64,000 bases of DNA from VRUE01 sp963837735 (GTDB taxonomy: Bacteria; Actinomycetota; Thermoleophilia; Solirubrobacterales; 70-9). The notes beneath the pieces are model-generated. The model was not told where the DNA came from. It did not search any database and saw only the letters and a list, made by a program, of their open reading frames with translations. The position numbers and the translations under genes are program-made. The stretch spans positions 18,505 to 82,504 of the forward strand of contig CAWIOM010000014.1 of assembly GCA_963837735.1 (NCBI GenBank), in the 5' to 3' direction. How positions within the stretch are numbered: position 1 is the stretch's first letter; each line of letters begins with the position of its first letter. Positions 26,428 to 34,421 of this stretch are shown in pieces.

Positions 26428-27852
26428 TTGGACGTCATCGTCATCATCGTGCTCAGCATCGCCCTGGCGGCGCTGGCGGTCCTCCTCGCCCGTGCGATCC
26501 TGCGGATGCGGCGTGCGATGCGGCGCTTCGAATCCCTGCGCCGGATCGCCGAGGTCTCCGATCGGGGCGGCACTCTGCCCGAGGTGCTCGACGCGACCTG
26601 CTCGATCATCGTTCCCGAGCTGGCCGACTTCTGCGCGATCGACCTGATCGACGGCGACCGGGTCGAACGGATAGCCGTTCGGGTCGGGCCCGGCGGCGGC
26701 CAGAGGGCGGTGGAGGGGCTGGCCGAGAGGACGCCGTCGCCGCCGCGGGAAATGGCGGAAGGCGGCGCCGAGCGGCTCAAGCCGCGTTTCTTCGAGCGGA
26801 TGGGCGAGGCCGACCTGGTCGAGATCTCCCATGACGAGGAGGACCTCGAGTTCCTGCGCGGGTTGGGCGTCCGTTCGGCGATCACGGTTGCGCTCAAGGC
26901 GCGGGGCAGGGTGACCGGCGCCCTCACCCTGGGGGTTGCCTGGTCGGGGAGGGCCTACTCGCGGGAGCACGTCGAGTTCGCCGCCGTGCTCTCCGGGCGG
27001 GTGGCGCTGACGCTGGAGAACGCCGGCCTCTTCTCCGAGCTCGAGCGCGCCGAAGAGGCGCGGGCCGAGATCGCCGAAACGCTCCAGCACGGCCTGCTGC
27101 CGCCGCCGCTCCCTCACATCCCCGGTTGGTCGGTGGCCGCCTCCTACCGGCCCGCCGGCGCCGAGAACGAAGTCGGCGGGGACTTCTACGACGCCTTTCC
27201 GGCCGCCGCCGGCTGGATGCTCGTGATCGGCGACGTCACCGGTCGTGGCGCCAGCGCCGCCTCGGTGACAGCCCAGGCCCGCTACACGCTGCGCACGGCC
27301 GCGGCCCTCACCGGCGACCCCCTGGTGGCCCTCTCGACCCTCAACCGCGCCCTGCTTTCCCGGGGCGACGCGGCGCTCTGCAGCGTCGTTGCGCTGGCGA
27401 TCTCCGAGGACGCGCTCAAACCGGTGCGCCTCGCCGTCGCCGGCCACCCGCCGCCCCTGCTCGTCGACGGGGAGGAGGTTGCCGAGTTCGCCGGCGCCGG
27501 GCCGGTGCTGGGCGCCTTCGCCGACGCCGAATGGGGGCTCGACCACGTCGTCGTCGAGCCCGGGCAGCAGGTAGTCGTCGTCACCGACGGGATCGCCGAG
27601 GCCTGCGGCCAGGGGGGCCGCTTCGGTGAGGAGCGGCTGCGGGCCGAGCTCGCCGGCGCGGCGGGCCCGGTGCAGGCCGTGCAGCTCCTGGAAGCGGCGC
27701 TGCAGTCATTCACCGGCGGCGGGCTCGAAGACGACGTCGCGATCCTTGCCCTGGCGCCGGCCTCGGCGGGGTCGCAGGGGGGCAGCGGCATCTCGATCGC
27801 CTCCGCCGAGCAGGCGGCGGGCGCGACGGCATTCGGAGCCGGACGTGGATGA
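26428..27852 (+). CDS. GAF-SpoIIE phosphatase, RsbU-like
   Basis: Serine phosphatase expected to dephosphorylate a STAS anti-anti-sigma factor. The start is TTG 26428 with GGAGGG at 26416-26421. One N-terminal membrane helix (VIVIIVLSIALAALAVLLARA), a GAF-like domain (about residues 45-205), a coiled linker (ELERAEEARAEIAETLQHGLL, RsbU hallmark) and a PP2C/SpoIIE domain with metal aspartates in GGDFYDAF and VIGDVTGRG, and TDGIAEA. 474 residues. It begins the partner-switching group; the next gene overlaps by 8 bases. Confidence 0.9.
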   Translation: MDVIVIIVLSIALAALAVLLARAILRMRRAMRRFESLRRIAEVSDRGGTLPEVLDATCSIIVPELADFCAIDLIDGDRVERIAVRVGPGGGQRAVEGLAERTPSPPREMAEGGAERLKPRFFERMGEADLVEISHDEEDLEFLRGLGVRSAITVALKARGRVTGALTLGVAWSGRAYSREHVEFAAVLSGRVALTLENAGLFSELERAEEARAEIAETLQHGLLPPPLPHIPGWSVAASYRPAGAENEVGGDFYDAFPAAAGWMLVIGDVTGRGASAASVTAQARYTLRTAAALTGDPLVALSTLNRALLSRGDAALCSVVALAISEDALKPVRLAVAGHPPPLLVDGEEVAEFAGAGPVLGAFADAEWGLDHVVVEPGQQVVVVTDGIAEACGQGGRFGEERLRAELAGAAGPVQAVQLLEAALQSFTGGGLEDDVAILALAPASAGSQGGSGISIASAEQAAGATAFGAGRG

Positions 27853-28303
27853 CGACTCCCGCCAACGCGTGGAAAGGCTGTTCGACGCTTTCAACCGGCG
27901 CGACGTCGCCGAGATTGCCGCCCTCTGCGACGAGCGCATGGAGTTCTTCGCGGTGACCGCCGAGGAGATTGGCCGCGGCGAGCCGTACGTCGGCTCGGCT
28001 GGGCTGCACTCCTACCTGGAGGACGTCGCGACGGTCTGGGAGGACCTGCTGGTCACGCCGAAGCAGGTCGAGGAGGGACCGGACGGCTCGTTGCTGGTCC
28101 AGGGCCGCGTCTACCTGCGCAGCCGCGAGCTCGGGATCCGCGACATGCCGACGGCCTGGATCTGGGACCTGCGCGATGGGCGCTTCGTGCGGGGCCGGGT
28201 CTTCGTCGATCCCGAGGAGGCGATTCGGAGGTTCAGTCGCGCAGCTCGGCCAGGGCAGAGTCGCGACTCCCGTGCATCGAGATCGACGACTCGACCCCGG
28301 TGA
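27845..28303 (+). CDS. SnoaL/NTF2-like protein
   Basis: Small cone-shaped fold protein: VERLFDAFNRRDVAEIAALCDERMEF, then YLEDVATVWEDLL, VEEGPDGSLLVQGRVYLRSR and RFVRGRVFVDPEEAIRRF. GTG 27845 overlaps the phosphatase stop, so translation is coupled. The last 25 codons are rich in Arg and Ser and overlap the convergent STAS gene by 71 bases; the domain itself ends earlier. Many NTF2-like proteins bind small ligands, so a sensory role in the pathway is possible but unproven. Confidence 0.75.
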   Translation: MDDDSRQRVERLFDAFNRRDVAEIAALCDERMEFFAVTAEEIGRGEPYVGSAGLHSYLEDVATVWEDLLVTPKQVEEGPDGSLLVQGRVYLRSRELGIRDMPTAWIWDLRDGRFVRGRVFVDPEEAIRRFSRAARPGQSRDSRASRSTTRPR

Positions 28304-28607
28304 TCTTCAGCAGCCGCTCGACCTGATCGTTTGAGCAGCAGATCACGAGCCGGCCGCTGCCCTCGCCCCTGGCTCCGCGGTCGACCCTCTGCCAGGCGCG
28401 GACGATCAGGGCGATCCCGGTCGAGTCGATGAACTCGCAGGCGGAGAGGTCGATCAGGACCGATGGCTCGCCTCCCTCGGCGAGCGCCTCGCCGAGCGGG
28501 CGGTCCAACTCGGGCGCGGTGTCGAGGTCGAGCTCGCCCTCTACGGCGAGGGCGATGACTCCGTTCTCCAGCCGCTCGCTCTTGACGTCGAAGGGGACCG
28601 GGTTCAC
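28233..28607 (-). CDS. STAS-domain anti-anti-sigma factor, RsbV-like
   Basis: Partner of the anti-sigma kinase. The 124 residues from GTG 28607 give FDVKSERLENGVIALAVEGE, LDLDTAPELDRPL, and the phosphorylation site Ser in DLSACEFIDSTGIALIVRAW. Upstream codons on the same frame read through divergent promoter sequence and are not included. It faces the phosphatase and NTF2 genes and is divergent from the kinase gene; all four point to one regulatory circuit. Confidence 0.88.
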   Translation of the reverse strand: MNPVPFDVKSERLENGVIALAVEGELDLDTAPELDRPLGEALAEGGEPSVLIDLSACEFIDSTGIALIVRAWQRVDRGARGEGSGRLVICCSNDQVERLLKITGVESSISMHGSRDSALAELRD

Positions 28608-28635
28608 CCTGGCGATGCTATCGGTAGGCCCCAGG

Positions 28636-28662
28636 GTTTGCGACCGCACCCCGTGCGGGTAG
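28636..28662 (+). promoter_or_regulatory. Candidate SigB/SigF-type promoter
   Basis: GTTT at 28636-28639 and GGGTAG at 28657-28662 are separated by 17 bases, matching the GTTT-N15-17-GGGTAT form of actinobacterial SigF/SigB promoters at 9 of 10 informative bases. It lies 71 bases upstream of the kinase start and would let the sigma factor control its own regulator. Sequence match only. Confidence 0.4.
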
Positions 28663-28733
28663 CGAAGGGCCTTGATACCGGCAGATATGCTCGGAGACCG
28701 ATCCGAGACGCCCCTCGGACAGAAACGCGGTTT

Positions 28734-29579
28734 ATGGCAGACACGTCCAGCAGCAGTGAGAGGCCCAGGGGTCTCGAGATGTCCCTTCCGGCTCGCGCCG
28801 AGAACGTCGCTGTCGTTCGCCACGCTCTTGCCGGCCTGGCCGAGGGAATCGGCATGGATGCCGCCGGGATCGCCGACCTGAAGACGGTCGTCACGGAGGC
28901 CTGCATGAACGTCGTCGTCCACGCCTACGAAGGCGAGCCGGGGCCGCTCGAGGTGGAGGCCGAGCCGACCGAGGACGGGCTCACGGTCGTCGTCCGCGAC
29001 TCGGGTATCGGGATCCGGCCCCGACCCGAGCTGGAGCACTCGAGCCTTCGCCTCGGTCTCTCCCTGATAGCCGCGCTCTCGAGCAGCTTCTCCTTCTCCG
29101 GCGGCCTCGAACGTGGCACGGTGGTCGAGATGCATCTGCCTCTGACGGGAGGCGGCGCGGTCGAGGGCGGGCCGCCGGCGCCCGTTTCGACCAAGGACGA
29201 CTCCACCGAGATCGTCGTCGGCCGCCCCGAGCTGGTCGGCCCTGTCCTGGCCAGGGTCGTCGGGGTGCTCGCCGCCCGGCGGGACCTCCCGGTCGACCGT
29301 GTCTCGGACGCCGTCTTGCTCATCGACGCGATCGCCGACGCTTCCCCCGGGTGCTTCGCGGATGGCATGGTGAAGCTGGCGCTCGCCGACGCTGACGGGA
29401 CCTTGGAGGTGCGCCTCGGGCCGATGCGCGACGGCGGCGCCGAGGAAGTGCGCAAGGCGCTCGGCCTGCCCGGCGTCGGCGGCTCTCTGGAGGTGCTGGC
29501 CGACGAATTCTCGGTCGAGGGGGCGGCCGATGGCGACTACGTCGGGATCAGGTTCAGGTCCCCCGCTCCTGCTCCCTGA
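28734..29579 (+). CDS. Anti-sigma factor serine kinase, RsbW-like, with second degenerate domain
   Basis: Binds and inhibits the sigma factor and phosphorylates the STAS protein. ATG 28734. The first half has the GHKL ATP site: N box EACMNVVVHAY, G1 DSGIGI and G2-like LGLSLIAAL. A second half of about 120 residues (VSDAVLLIDAIADASPGC, then DADGTLEVRLGPMRDGGAEEV) looks like a diverged repeat of the same fold without the ATP motifs. 281 residues, about twice the normal RsbW length. Convergent with the sigma gene, 26-base overlap. Confidence 0.85.
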   Translation: MADTSSSSERPRGLEMSLPARAENVAVVRHALAGLAEGIGMDAAGIADLKTVVTEACMNVVVHAYEGEPGPLEVEAEPTEDGLTVVVRDSGIGIRPRPELEHSSLRLGLSLIAALSSSFSFSGGLERGTVVEMHLPLTGGGAVEGGPPAPVSTKDDSTEIVVGRPELVGPVLARVVGVLAARRDLPVDRVSDAVLLIDAIADASPGCFADGMVKLALADADGTLEVRLGPMRDGGAEEVRKALGLPGVGGSLEVLADEFSVEGAADGDYVGIRFRSPAPAP

Positions 29580-30354
29580 TCTGCTCCCGGACCTGCTCCA
29601 GAGCGCGGCGCAGGATCCGCGAGACGTGCATCTGCGAGTGACCGATCCGCTCGGCGATCTGCGACTGCGTCATGTCCTCGACGAAGCGGAGTCGGAGAAC
29701 CAGGCGGGCGCGCTCGTCGAGGTGGGGTAGGGCGGCATCGAGGGCGACGCGGCCCTCGACCAGCTCGAAGTTCTTGTCCTCCTCGCCGATCCAGTCGGCG
29801 GGTGTGGCCTCTTCGGCTTCGTCGCCCCGCGCCGGCCGGTCGAGGGAGAGCGGGCGCCGGTTGTGGTTGGCCTCGAGGACCTCGAGGACGTCCGTCGGCT
29901 CGAGCTCGAGGCGCTCGGCGATCTCGCCGATCGTCGGTGAGCGTTGCAGCTGCTCGGTCAGCTTGGTGATCGCCTTGTCGACCTGGGCCATGCGGTCGTG
30001 AAGCCCGCGCGGCACTCGAACCGTCCAGGCCCGGTCGCGGAAATGCCGCTTCAGCTCGCCGAGGATCGTCGGCGAGGCGAAGGCGCTGAACGGGATGCCG
30101 CGCTCAGGGTCGAAGCGGTCGACGGCCTTGACCAGCGCCAGGCTGGCGACCTGGAGAAGGTCGTCGAAGGACTCGCTGGCGCCGCGGTAGCGCCCAGCCA
30201 GCCGTTTGGCGAAGTCGAGGTTCCGGCTCACCAGCTCCTCCCGGACGGCGGGGTCGTGAGTGGCGGCGAACCGGCGCCAGAGCTCGCGTTCGTCGGTCAG
30301 CTGCTCCTGCGGGCCGGGGCTGTGAACCGGCTCGCTCTCGTCCTTTCTGGCCAC
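29554..30354 (-). CDS. SigB/SigF-family RNA polymerase sigma factor
   Basis: Group 3 sigma factor of the stress/development type. The start is GTG 30354; upstream in-frame codons are possible. Region 2 is DLLQVASLALVKAVDRFDPE with GIPFSAFASPTILGELKRHF, region 3 LQRSPTIGEIAERL, region 4 MTQSQIAERIGHSQMHVSRIL. 266 residues. Together with the phosphatase, STAS protein and kinase it makes a complete partner-switching set. Confidence 0.93.
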   Translation of the reverse strand: MARKDESEPVHSPGPQEQLTDERELWRRFAATHDPAVREELVSRNLDFAKRLAGRYRGASESFDDLLQVASLALVKAVDRFDPERGIPFSAFASPTILGELKRHFRDRAWTVRVPRGLHDRMAQVDKAITKLTEQLQRSPTIGEIAERLELEPTDVLEVLEANHNRRPLSLDRPARGDEAEEATPADWIGEEDKNFELVEGRVALDAALPHLDERARLVLRLRFVEDMTQSQIAERIGHSQMHVSRILRRALEQVREQIREQERGT

Positions 30355-30456
30355 CCCCGCACCGTAGCTGTCGGCGGCCGTCCACCTACACTCGTCCGAC
30401 GGGGCCGAACCCTTAGGCTCCCGAAGGACTTCCAATCCGATTCAAGGAGACGCCAG

Positions 30457-31062
30457 ATGGCCTATTCGGTTCCCGACCTTCCCTACGCATACGACGCGCT
30501 CGAGCCCCATATCGACGAGGCGACAATGAGGGTGCACCACGACAAGCACCACCAGGCCTACGTCGACAAAGCCAACGCCGCACTGGAGGGGACCGAGTGG
30601 GCCGACCGGGACGTCGAGGACGTGCTCCGCGACCTCACCAGCCTGCCCGAGGACAAGCAGGGCCCGGTTCGCAACAACGCCGGCGGCCACTACAACCACT
30701 CGCTCTTCTGGCAGATGCTGAGCCCTGACGGCGGCGGCGAGCCCGGTGGCGAGATCGGCTCGGCGATCGCCGGCGCCTTCGGCTCCTTCGATGCCTTCAA
30801 GGACGAGTTCAAGAAAGCGGGCATCGGCCAGTTCGGCTCGGGTTGGGCCTGGCTCGTCCACGACGGCTCCGGGCTGGCGGTTGCGAAAACGCCGAACCAG
30901 GACTCGCCTGTTTCCAGCGGCCAGACGCCGCTGCTCGGCTGCGACGTCTGGGAGCACGCCTACTACCTCAAGTACCAGAACAAGCGCCCCGACTACATCG
31001 ACGCCTTCTGGAACGTCGTCAACTGGGACTACGTCGGGCAGCGCCTCGCCGACGCAGGCTGA
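30457..31062 (+). CDS. sodA: Superoxide dismutase, Fe/Mn family
   Basis: Detoxifies superoxide. The 201 residues contain the metal ligands: His in MRVHHDKHHQAYV, His in GGHYNHSLFW, and Asp and His in CDVWEHAYYLKY. SD AAGGAGA at 30444-30450 fixes ATG 30457. Metal preference (Mn or Fe) cannot be settled from sequence alone. Divergent from the sigma gene. Confidence 0.95.
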   Translation: MAYSVPDLPYAYDALEPHIDEATMRVHHDKHHQAYVDKANAALEGTEWADRDVEDVLRDLTSLPEDKQGPVRNNAGGHYNHSLFWQMLSPDGGGEPGGEIGSAIAGAFGSFDAFKDEFKKAGIGQFGSGWAWLVHDGSGLAVAKTPNQDSPVSSGQTPLLGCDVWEHAYYLKYQNKRPDYIDAFWNVVNWDYVGQRLADAG

Positions 31063-31086
31063 GCGGGGCTAGATGGCCGATTCCAT

Positions 31087-32787
31087 CTAGCGGGCGACTG
31101 CGGTTGCCGGCCGCGCCGCCTCCGGCAGGTGGCGCGGCTCCTCCCCCTCCTTGAGGGGGATCCTGCTCATCGCGTGCTCGGCCTTGGCGGTGATCGTCAG
31201 GCTCGGGTTGACGCCCGGGTTGGCGGGCATCGCGGCCCCGTCGGTGACCAGCAGGTTCTCGTAGCCGAAGACCCGGTTGCCGGCGTCGACGACGCCGCTC
31301 TCCGGGTCGGCGCCGACGACCGCGCCGCCGAGGATGTGGGCGGTGGTGGGGACGTTCTGGATCGACTCGGTCAGTGCGCTCTGGGCGATGCCGCCGGTTT
31401 TCTTTGCGAACCAGCGGGCTGCCGCGGCGGCCGCGGGCAGGTAGATCGGGTTGGGCCGCTCGGGGTCCTGCTCGGTCTGCAGCCGCACTCCGCCGCCGAA
31501 GATCCTGCGCTTCGGTTTCAGGTGCATCGCCGCGTCCACGGTCTGCATGACGAGCAGGATCACCGTGCGCCGCGACCATCTGAACGGGAAGACCATGCGC
31601 CCGGTCTGCAGGGGGTGGCGGATCATCTCCGCCAGCCACTTCAGCGGCCGGGTCAGTTTCGTGCCGGGCCCCGCCATCGCCGTGAACGTATTGCTCATGA
31701 TGTCGCCGGCCTCGCCGTAGGTGACGACCTCGATGTGGGTGTCGGGGTCGGGGTAGATGCTCGACGTGATCGCCACGGAGCGGCTGAAGTCGCGGTCGTC
31801 GTCGCGGGCCGTCACCGACTGGATCGACTCGGAGTTGGTGCGGATCACGTCGCCGATTCGGTCCGAGAGTCGCGGCAGTGCGCCGCTGTGCTTGCAGTTG
31901 GCGAGCAGGTTGTTCGTGCCGAGGGCGCCGGCTGCGATGACGACGCCACGCGCCCTGACCGAATGGCGACGCTTGCGGAACCAGGAGCCGGAGCGCTCAT
32001 GACTCACCTCGTAGCCGCCGGAGCCGTCCGCCGCGCCGAGCGGGCGCACCTCGGTCACCTGCCGTTCGGGGAAGATCCGCACGCCGAGCTTCTCGGCGAA
32101 CCAGAGGTAGTTCTTCATCAGCGTGTTCTTGGCGCCGTGGCGACAGCCGACCATGCAGCTGCCACAGCGCATGCAGCCGGTCCGCGCCGGCCCCTCGCCT
32201 TCGAAGAAGGGGTCGGGGACCTCGACGCCCGGCTGGTCGAAGAAGACGCCGACCTTGGTGTTGGTGAAGGTCTCGCCGACACCGATGTCCTCGGCGTATT
32301 CCTTGAGCAGCACATCGGCCGGCCCCATGCCCTCGTACTCGACGACTCCGAGCATCCGCTCAGCCGTGTCGTAGTGGGGAGCGAGCTCCGCCTCCCAGTT
32401 GCCGAGGTCGGCCCACTGGGAGTCCTTGAAGAAGGTCGGCCGCGCCCGGTAGAGGGTGTTGGCGTAGCCGAGGCTGCCGCCGCCGACGCCGCTGCCGGAG
32501 ACGACGAATACGTCCTTGAAGAAGGTCATCCGCAGGACGCCGCGCATGCCCCACTTGGGCCACCAGAAATAACGGCGCGGTTCGCGCAGAGTGGAGGCGG
32601 CGAAGTCCTCGTCCCGAAACCGGCTGCCGCACTCGAGCACCGCCACGGAATATCCCTTTTCGGCCAATCTCAGCGCCGAGACAGACCCTCCAAATCCGGA
32701 GCCCACAACGACCCAATCGACATCGAATCTGCCCGCCGCGCCTGGGCTTGGGCCTCGGTCCTCCGTAGCTTGTGATTTGAGGGCCAT
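31087..32787 (-). CDS. GMC/cholesterol-oxidase-like FAD oxidoreductase
   Basis: FAD-dependent oxidase or dehydrogenase of the ChoD-like branch. The 566 residues have the FAD Rossmann motif VVGSGFGGSVSALRLAEKG, SGSGVGGGSLGYANTLYRA, and C-terminal LVTDGAAMPANPGVNPSLTI. The cluster CMRCGSCMVGCRHG resembles an iron-sulphur or ferredoxin-like site seen in this branch. ATG 32787 lies within an inverted repeat. A rubredoxin gene lies directly upstream on the same strand, a likely electron carrier. Substrate (sterol or other alcohol) unknown. Confidence 0.88.
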   Translation of the reverse strand: MALKSQATEDRGPSPGAAGRFDVDWVVVGSGFGGSVSALRLAEKGYSVAVLECGSRFRDEDFAASTLREPRRYFWWPKWGMRGVLRMTFFKDVFVVSGSGVGGGSLGYANTLYRARPTFFKDSQWADLGNWEAELAPHYDTAERMLGVVEYEGMGPADVLLKEYAEDIGVGETFTNTKVGVFFDQPGVEVPDPFFEGEGPARTGCMRCGSCMVGCRHGAKNTLMKNYLWFAEKLGVRIFPERQVTEVRPLGAADGSGGYEVSHERSGSWFRKRRHSVRARGVVIAAGALGTNNLLANCKHSGALPRLSDRIGDVIRTNSESIQSVTARDDDRDFSRSVAITSSIYPDPDTHIEVVTYGEAGDIMSNTFTAMAGPGTKLTRPLKWLAEMIRHPLQTGRMVFPFRWSRRTVILLVMQTVDAAMHLKPKRRIFGGGVRLQTEQDPERPNPIYLPAAAAAARWFAKKTGGIAQSALTESIQNVPTTAHILGGAVVGADPESGVVDAGNRVFGYENLLVTDGAAMPANPGVNPSLTITAKAEHAMSRIPLKEGEEPRHLPEAARPATAVAR

Positions 32788-32891
32788 GAGTAGGGGTGGA
32801 GCGTCTTGTACTTTTTCGCCAAATCGCTTCGAGGTCAGCCGGTTTCCGCTTATCGAAAAAGTTAAGCGAAACCCCTGCTCATGGCCCTCAA
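32777..32891. repeat. Inverted repeat spanning the rubredoxin-GMC gap
   Basis: The 21-base arms 32777-32797 and 32871-32891 are complementary with one mismatch; both spell the start region CTCATGGCCCTCAA preceded by ACCCCTRCT. One arm contains the GMC start codon, the other the end of the rubredoxin gene, with 73 bases between. It would fold the GMC leader mRNA into a long hairpin covering its start. Confidence 0.75.
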
Positions 32892-33079
32892 CCCTCGCCC
32901 GGCTCGAGGGGGCGGAAGTCGCTCGTTCGAGCCCCGCAGACGGGGCAGAACCAGTCGCGAGGGATGTCCTCGAACTTCGTTCCGGGGGGGATGCCGCCGT
33001 CCGGGTCTCCGATCGCCGGGTCGTAGATGAAGCCACAGCTCTCGCAGATCCAGAGGGTCGCTTCCGTCGTCGCGCTCAT
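32888..33079 (-). CDS. Rubredoxin
   Basis: One-iron electron carrier. The 63 residues hold two CxxCG knuckles, WICESCGFIYDP and WFCPVCGARTSDF, with the family spacing (IGDPDGGIPPGTKFEDIPRDW between them). ATG 33079. Upstream of the FAD oxidoreductase on the same strand. Confidence 0.95.
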   Translation of the reverse strand: MSATTEATLWICESCGFIYDPAIGDPDGGIPPGTKFEDIPRDWFCPVCGARTSDFRPLEPGEG

Positions 33080-33106
33080 GGCCCGGAGTCTAGAAGAGCC
33101 GCCCGA

Positions 33107-33670
33107 CTATTTGTCGAAGCTGACGGAGACGGGTTCGCGGTCGGTGGGATCCTCGATCTCGAAGAACTCGCGTTTCGTGAAGTTGCCCTGGTTGGCGACG
33201 ATCGAGCCCGGGAACTGTTCGATGGTTGTGTTGTAGGACTGGACGTTGGAGTTGTAGATCCGGCGCGACGCCTGGATCTCGTCCTCGAGCTCGGAGAGGT
33301 TGCGGCTCAGCTGCTGGAAGTTCTCGGTGGCGCGCAGGGTCGGATAGTTCTCGGCGACCGCTTTGACGTCGGCGAGCGCCTGGGTGAGTTTCTGCTCGGC
33401 TTTCGCCGTCTCCTCGACCGTCTGGGCTTTCATGGCATCGGCCCGTGCCTGCGTCGTCTTCTCGAAGGTCGAGCTCTCGTGCTCGGCGTAGCCCTTGACG
33501 GTCTCGACCAGGTTCGGGACGAGGTCGTGGCGGCGTTTGAGCTGTACGTCGATCCCGCTCCAGGACTCGTTGACGCGGTTGCGCGAGGAGATGATCGAGT
33601 TGCGCTTGAGGATGAAGTAAAGGACCGCGAGAACGATGATCGCGACGATTACGATGAGGGCGATGGTCAT
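33107..33670 (-). CDS. LemA family protein
   Basis: Membrane-anchored helical-bundle protein of unclear role. The 187 residues begin with a membrane helix (MTIALIVIVAIIVLAVLYFI) followed by NRVNESWSGIDVQLKRRHDL, VPNLVETVKGYAEHE and YNSNVQSYNTTIEQFPGSIVA, all LemA hallmarks. It ends 28 bases upstream of rubredoxin. Confidence 0.93.
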   Translation of the reverse strand: MTIALIVIVAIIVLAVLYFILKRNSIISSRNRVNESWSGIDVQLKRRHDLVPNLVETVKGYAEHESSTFEKTTQARADAMKAQTVEETAKAEQKLTQALADVKAVAENYPTLRATENFQQLSRNLSELEDEIQASRRIYNSNVQSYNTTIEQFPGSIVANQGNFTKREFFEIEDPTDREPVSVSFDK

Positions 33671-33746
33671 TGAGGCTCCTGTGGTCGGACCGGTCGAACC
33701 TGGGCATGCGCAATCCTACCGGCCGTGAGCGCGCAGGAGAGACGTT

Positions 33747-34421
33747 GTGAGCGGTAAGCAGGAAGCCCAGGATTGGGCGGAGACGGTTCGCAGGTACGGC
33801 GACCGCAACGGCCTCTCCTACGAGGAGGTCGGCGGGATCAATCCCAAAGACGGCCCGGTGGCGCTCTGCGTCGGCGGCGGCAATCGCCTCACGGGGCAGC
33901 TCGTTGAAGGGTTTTGGGGGGCCTGCTGCGACGCCGACGAAAAGGAGGTCGGGGGGCTCTTCGGCAAGGCGCTCGTGCCGACGGCGATACTCGCCAAGGC
34001 CCACATGCCCGACCTGGCAAAGGTCGTGCCCGCCTTCAACGTCGAGTCGATCGAGGGCGCCGAGGCGGTCACCCGGCACCTGGTCCGCAAGGTCGAGTTC
34101 GAGTCGATCGAGTTCAACAAGCGCTTTACCGCCACCGTGCCGCGGGAGTACGACCCGGTCGCCCTGCGGGAGCTGTTCAGCCCGGGCTTCCTCACCTGGA
34201 CGACGACGATGACCGGGGAGATCGACTTCGGCGTCAACGACCGGCAGCTCTGGTTCCTCTGGCACCTGCGCGAGCGCACCGACGGAGAGTTGAAGGAGGC
34301 GCTGAAGAACGCCGGCCAGCTGTTCAGACGGCTCTACGGCGAGATGCAGGAGGACGGCCTCCACACCTACCCGCCCGGGCCCTGGCACGCCGGGCTCGAG
34401 CCCTTTCCCGACCAGCTCTAG
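33747..34421 (+). CDS. Uncharacterised 224-residue protein
   Basis: Not recognised. The protein starts GTG 33747 with AGGAGAG 8 bases upstream. It has no signal peptide; a glycine-rich GGGNRLTGQLVEGFWGACCD, a charged middle (NVESIEGAEAVTRHLVRKVEFESIEF), FLTWTTTMTGEIDFGVND and a WFLWHLRERTDGELKEALKNA helix. LemA neighbours in other genomes are often DUF3137 proteins and this could be a distant relative, but I see no firm motif. Divergent from lemA; its stop overlaps the glycosyltransferase stop. Confidence 0.7.
   Translation: MSGKQEAQDWAETVRRYGDRNGLSYEEVGGINPKDGPVALCVGGGNRLTGQLVEGFWGACCDADEKEVGGLFGKALVPTAILAKAHMPDLAKVVPAFNVESIEGAEAVTRHLVRKVEFESIEFNKRFTATVPREYDPVALRELFSPGFLTWTTTMTGEIDFGVNDRQLWFLWHLRERTDGELKEALKNAGQLFRRLYGEMQEDGLHTYPPGPWHAGLEPFPDQL

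Noticed and set aside
31129..32775. 548-codon plus-strand frame opposite the GMC gene
   Set aside because: Shadow frame of a gene with clear FAD motifs on the other strand.
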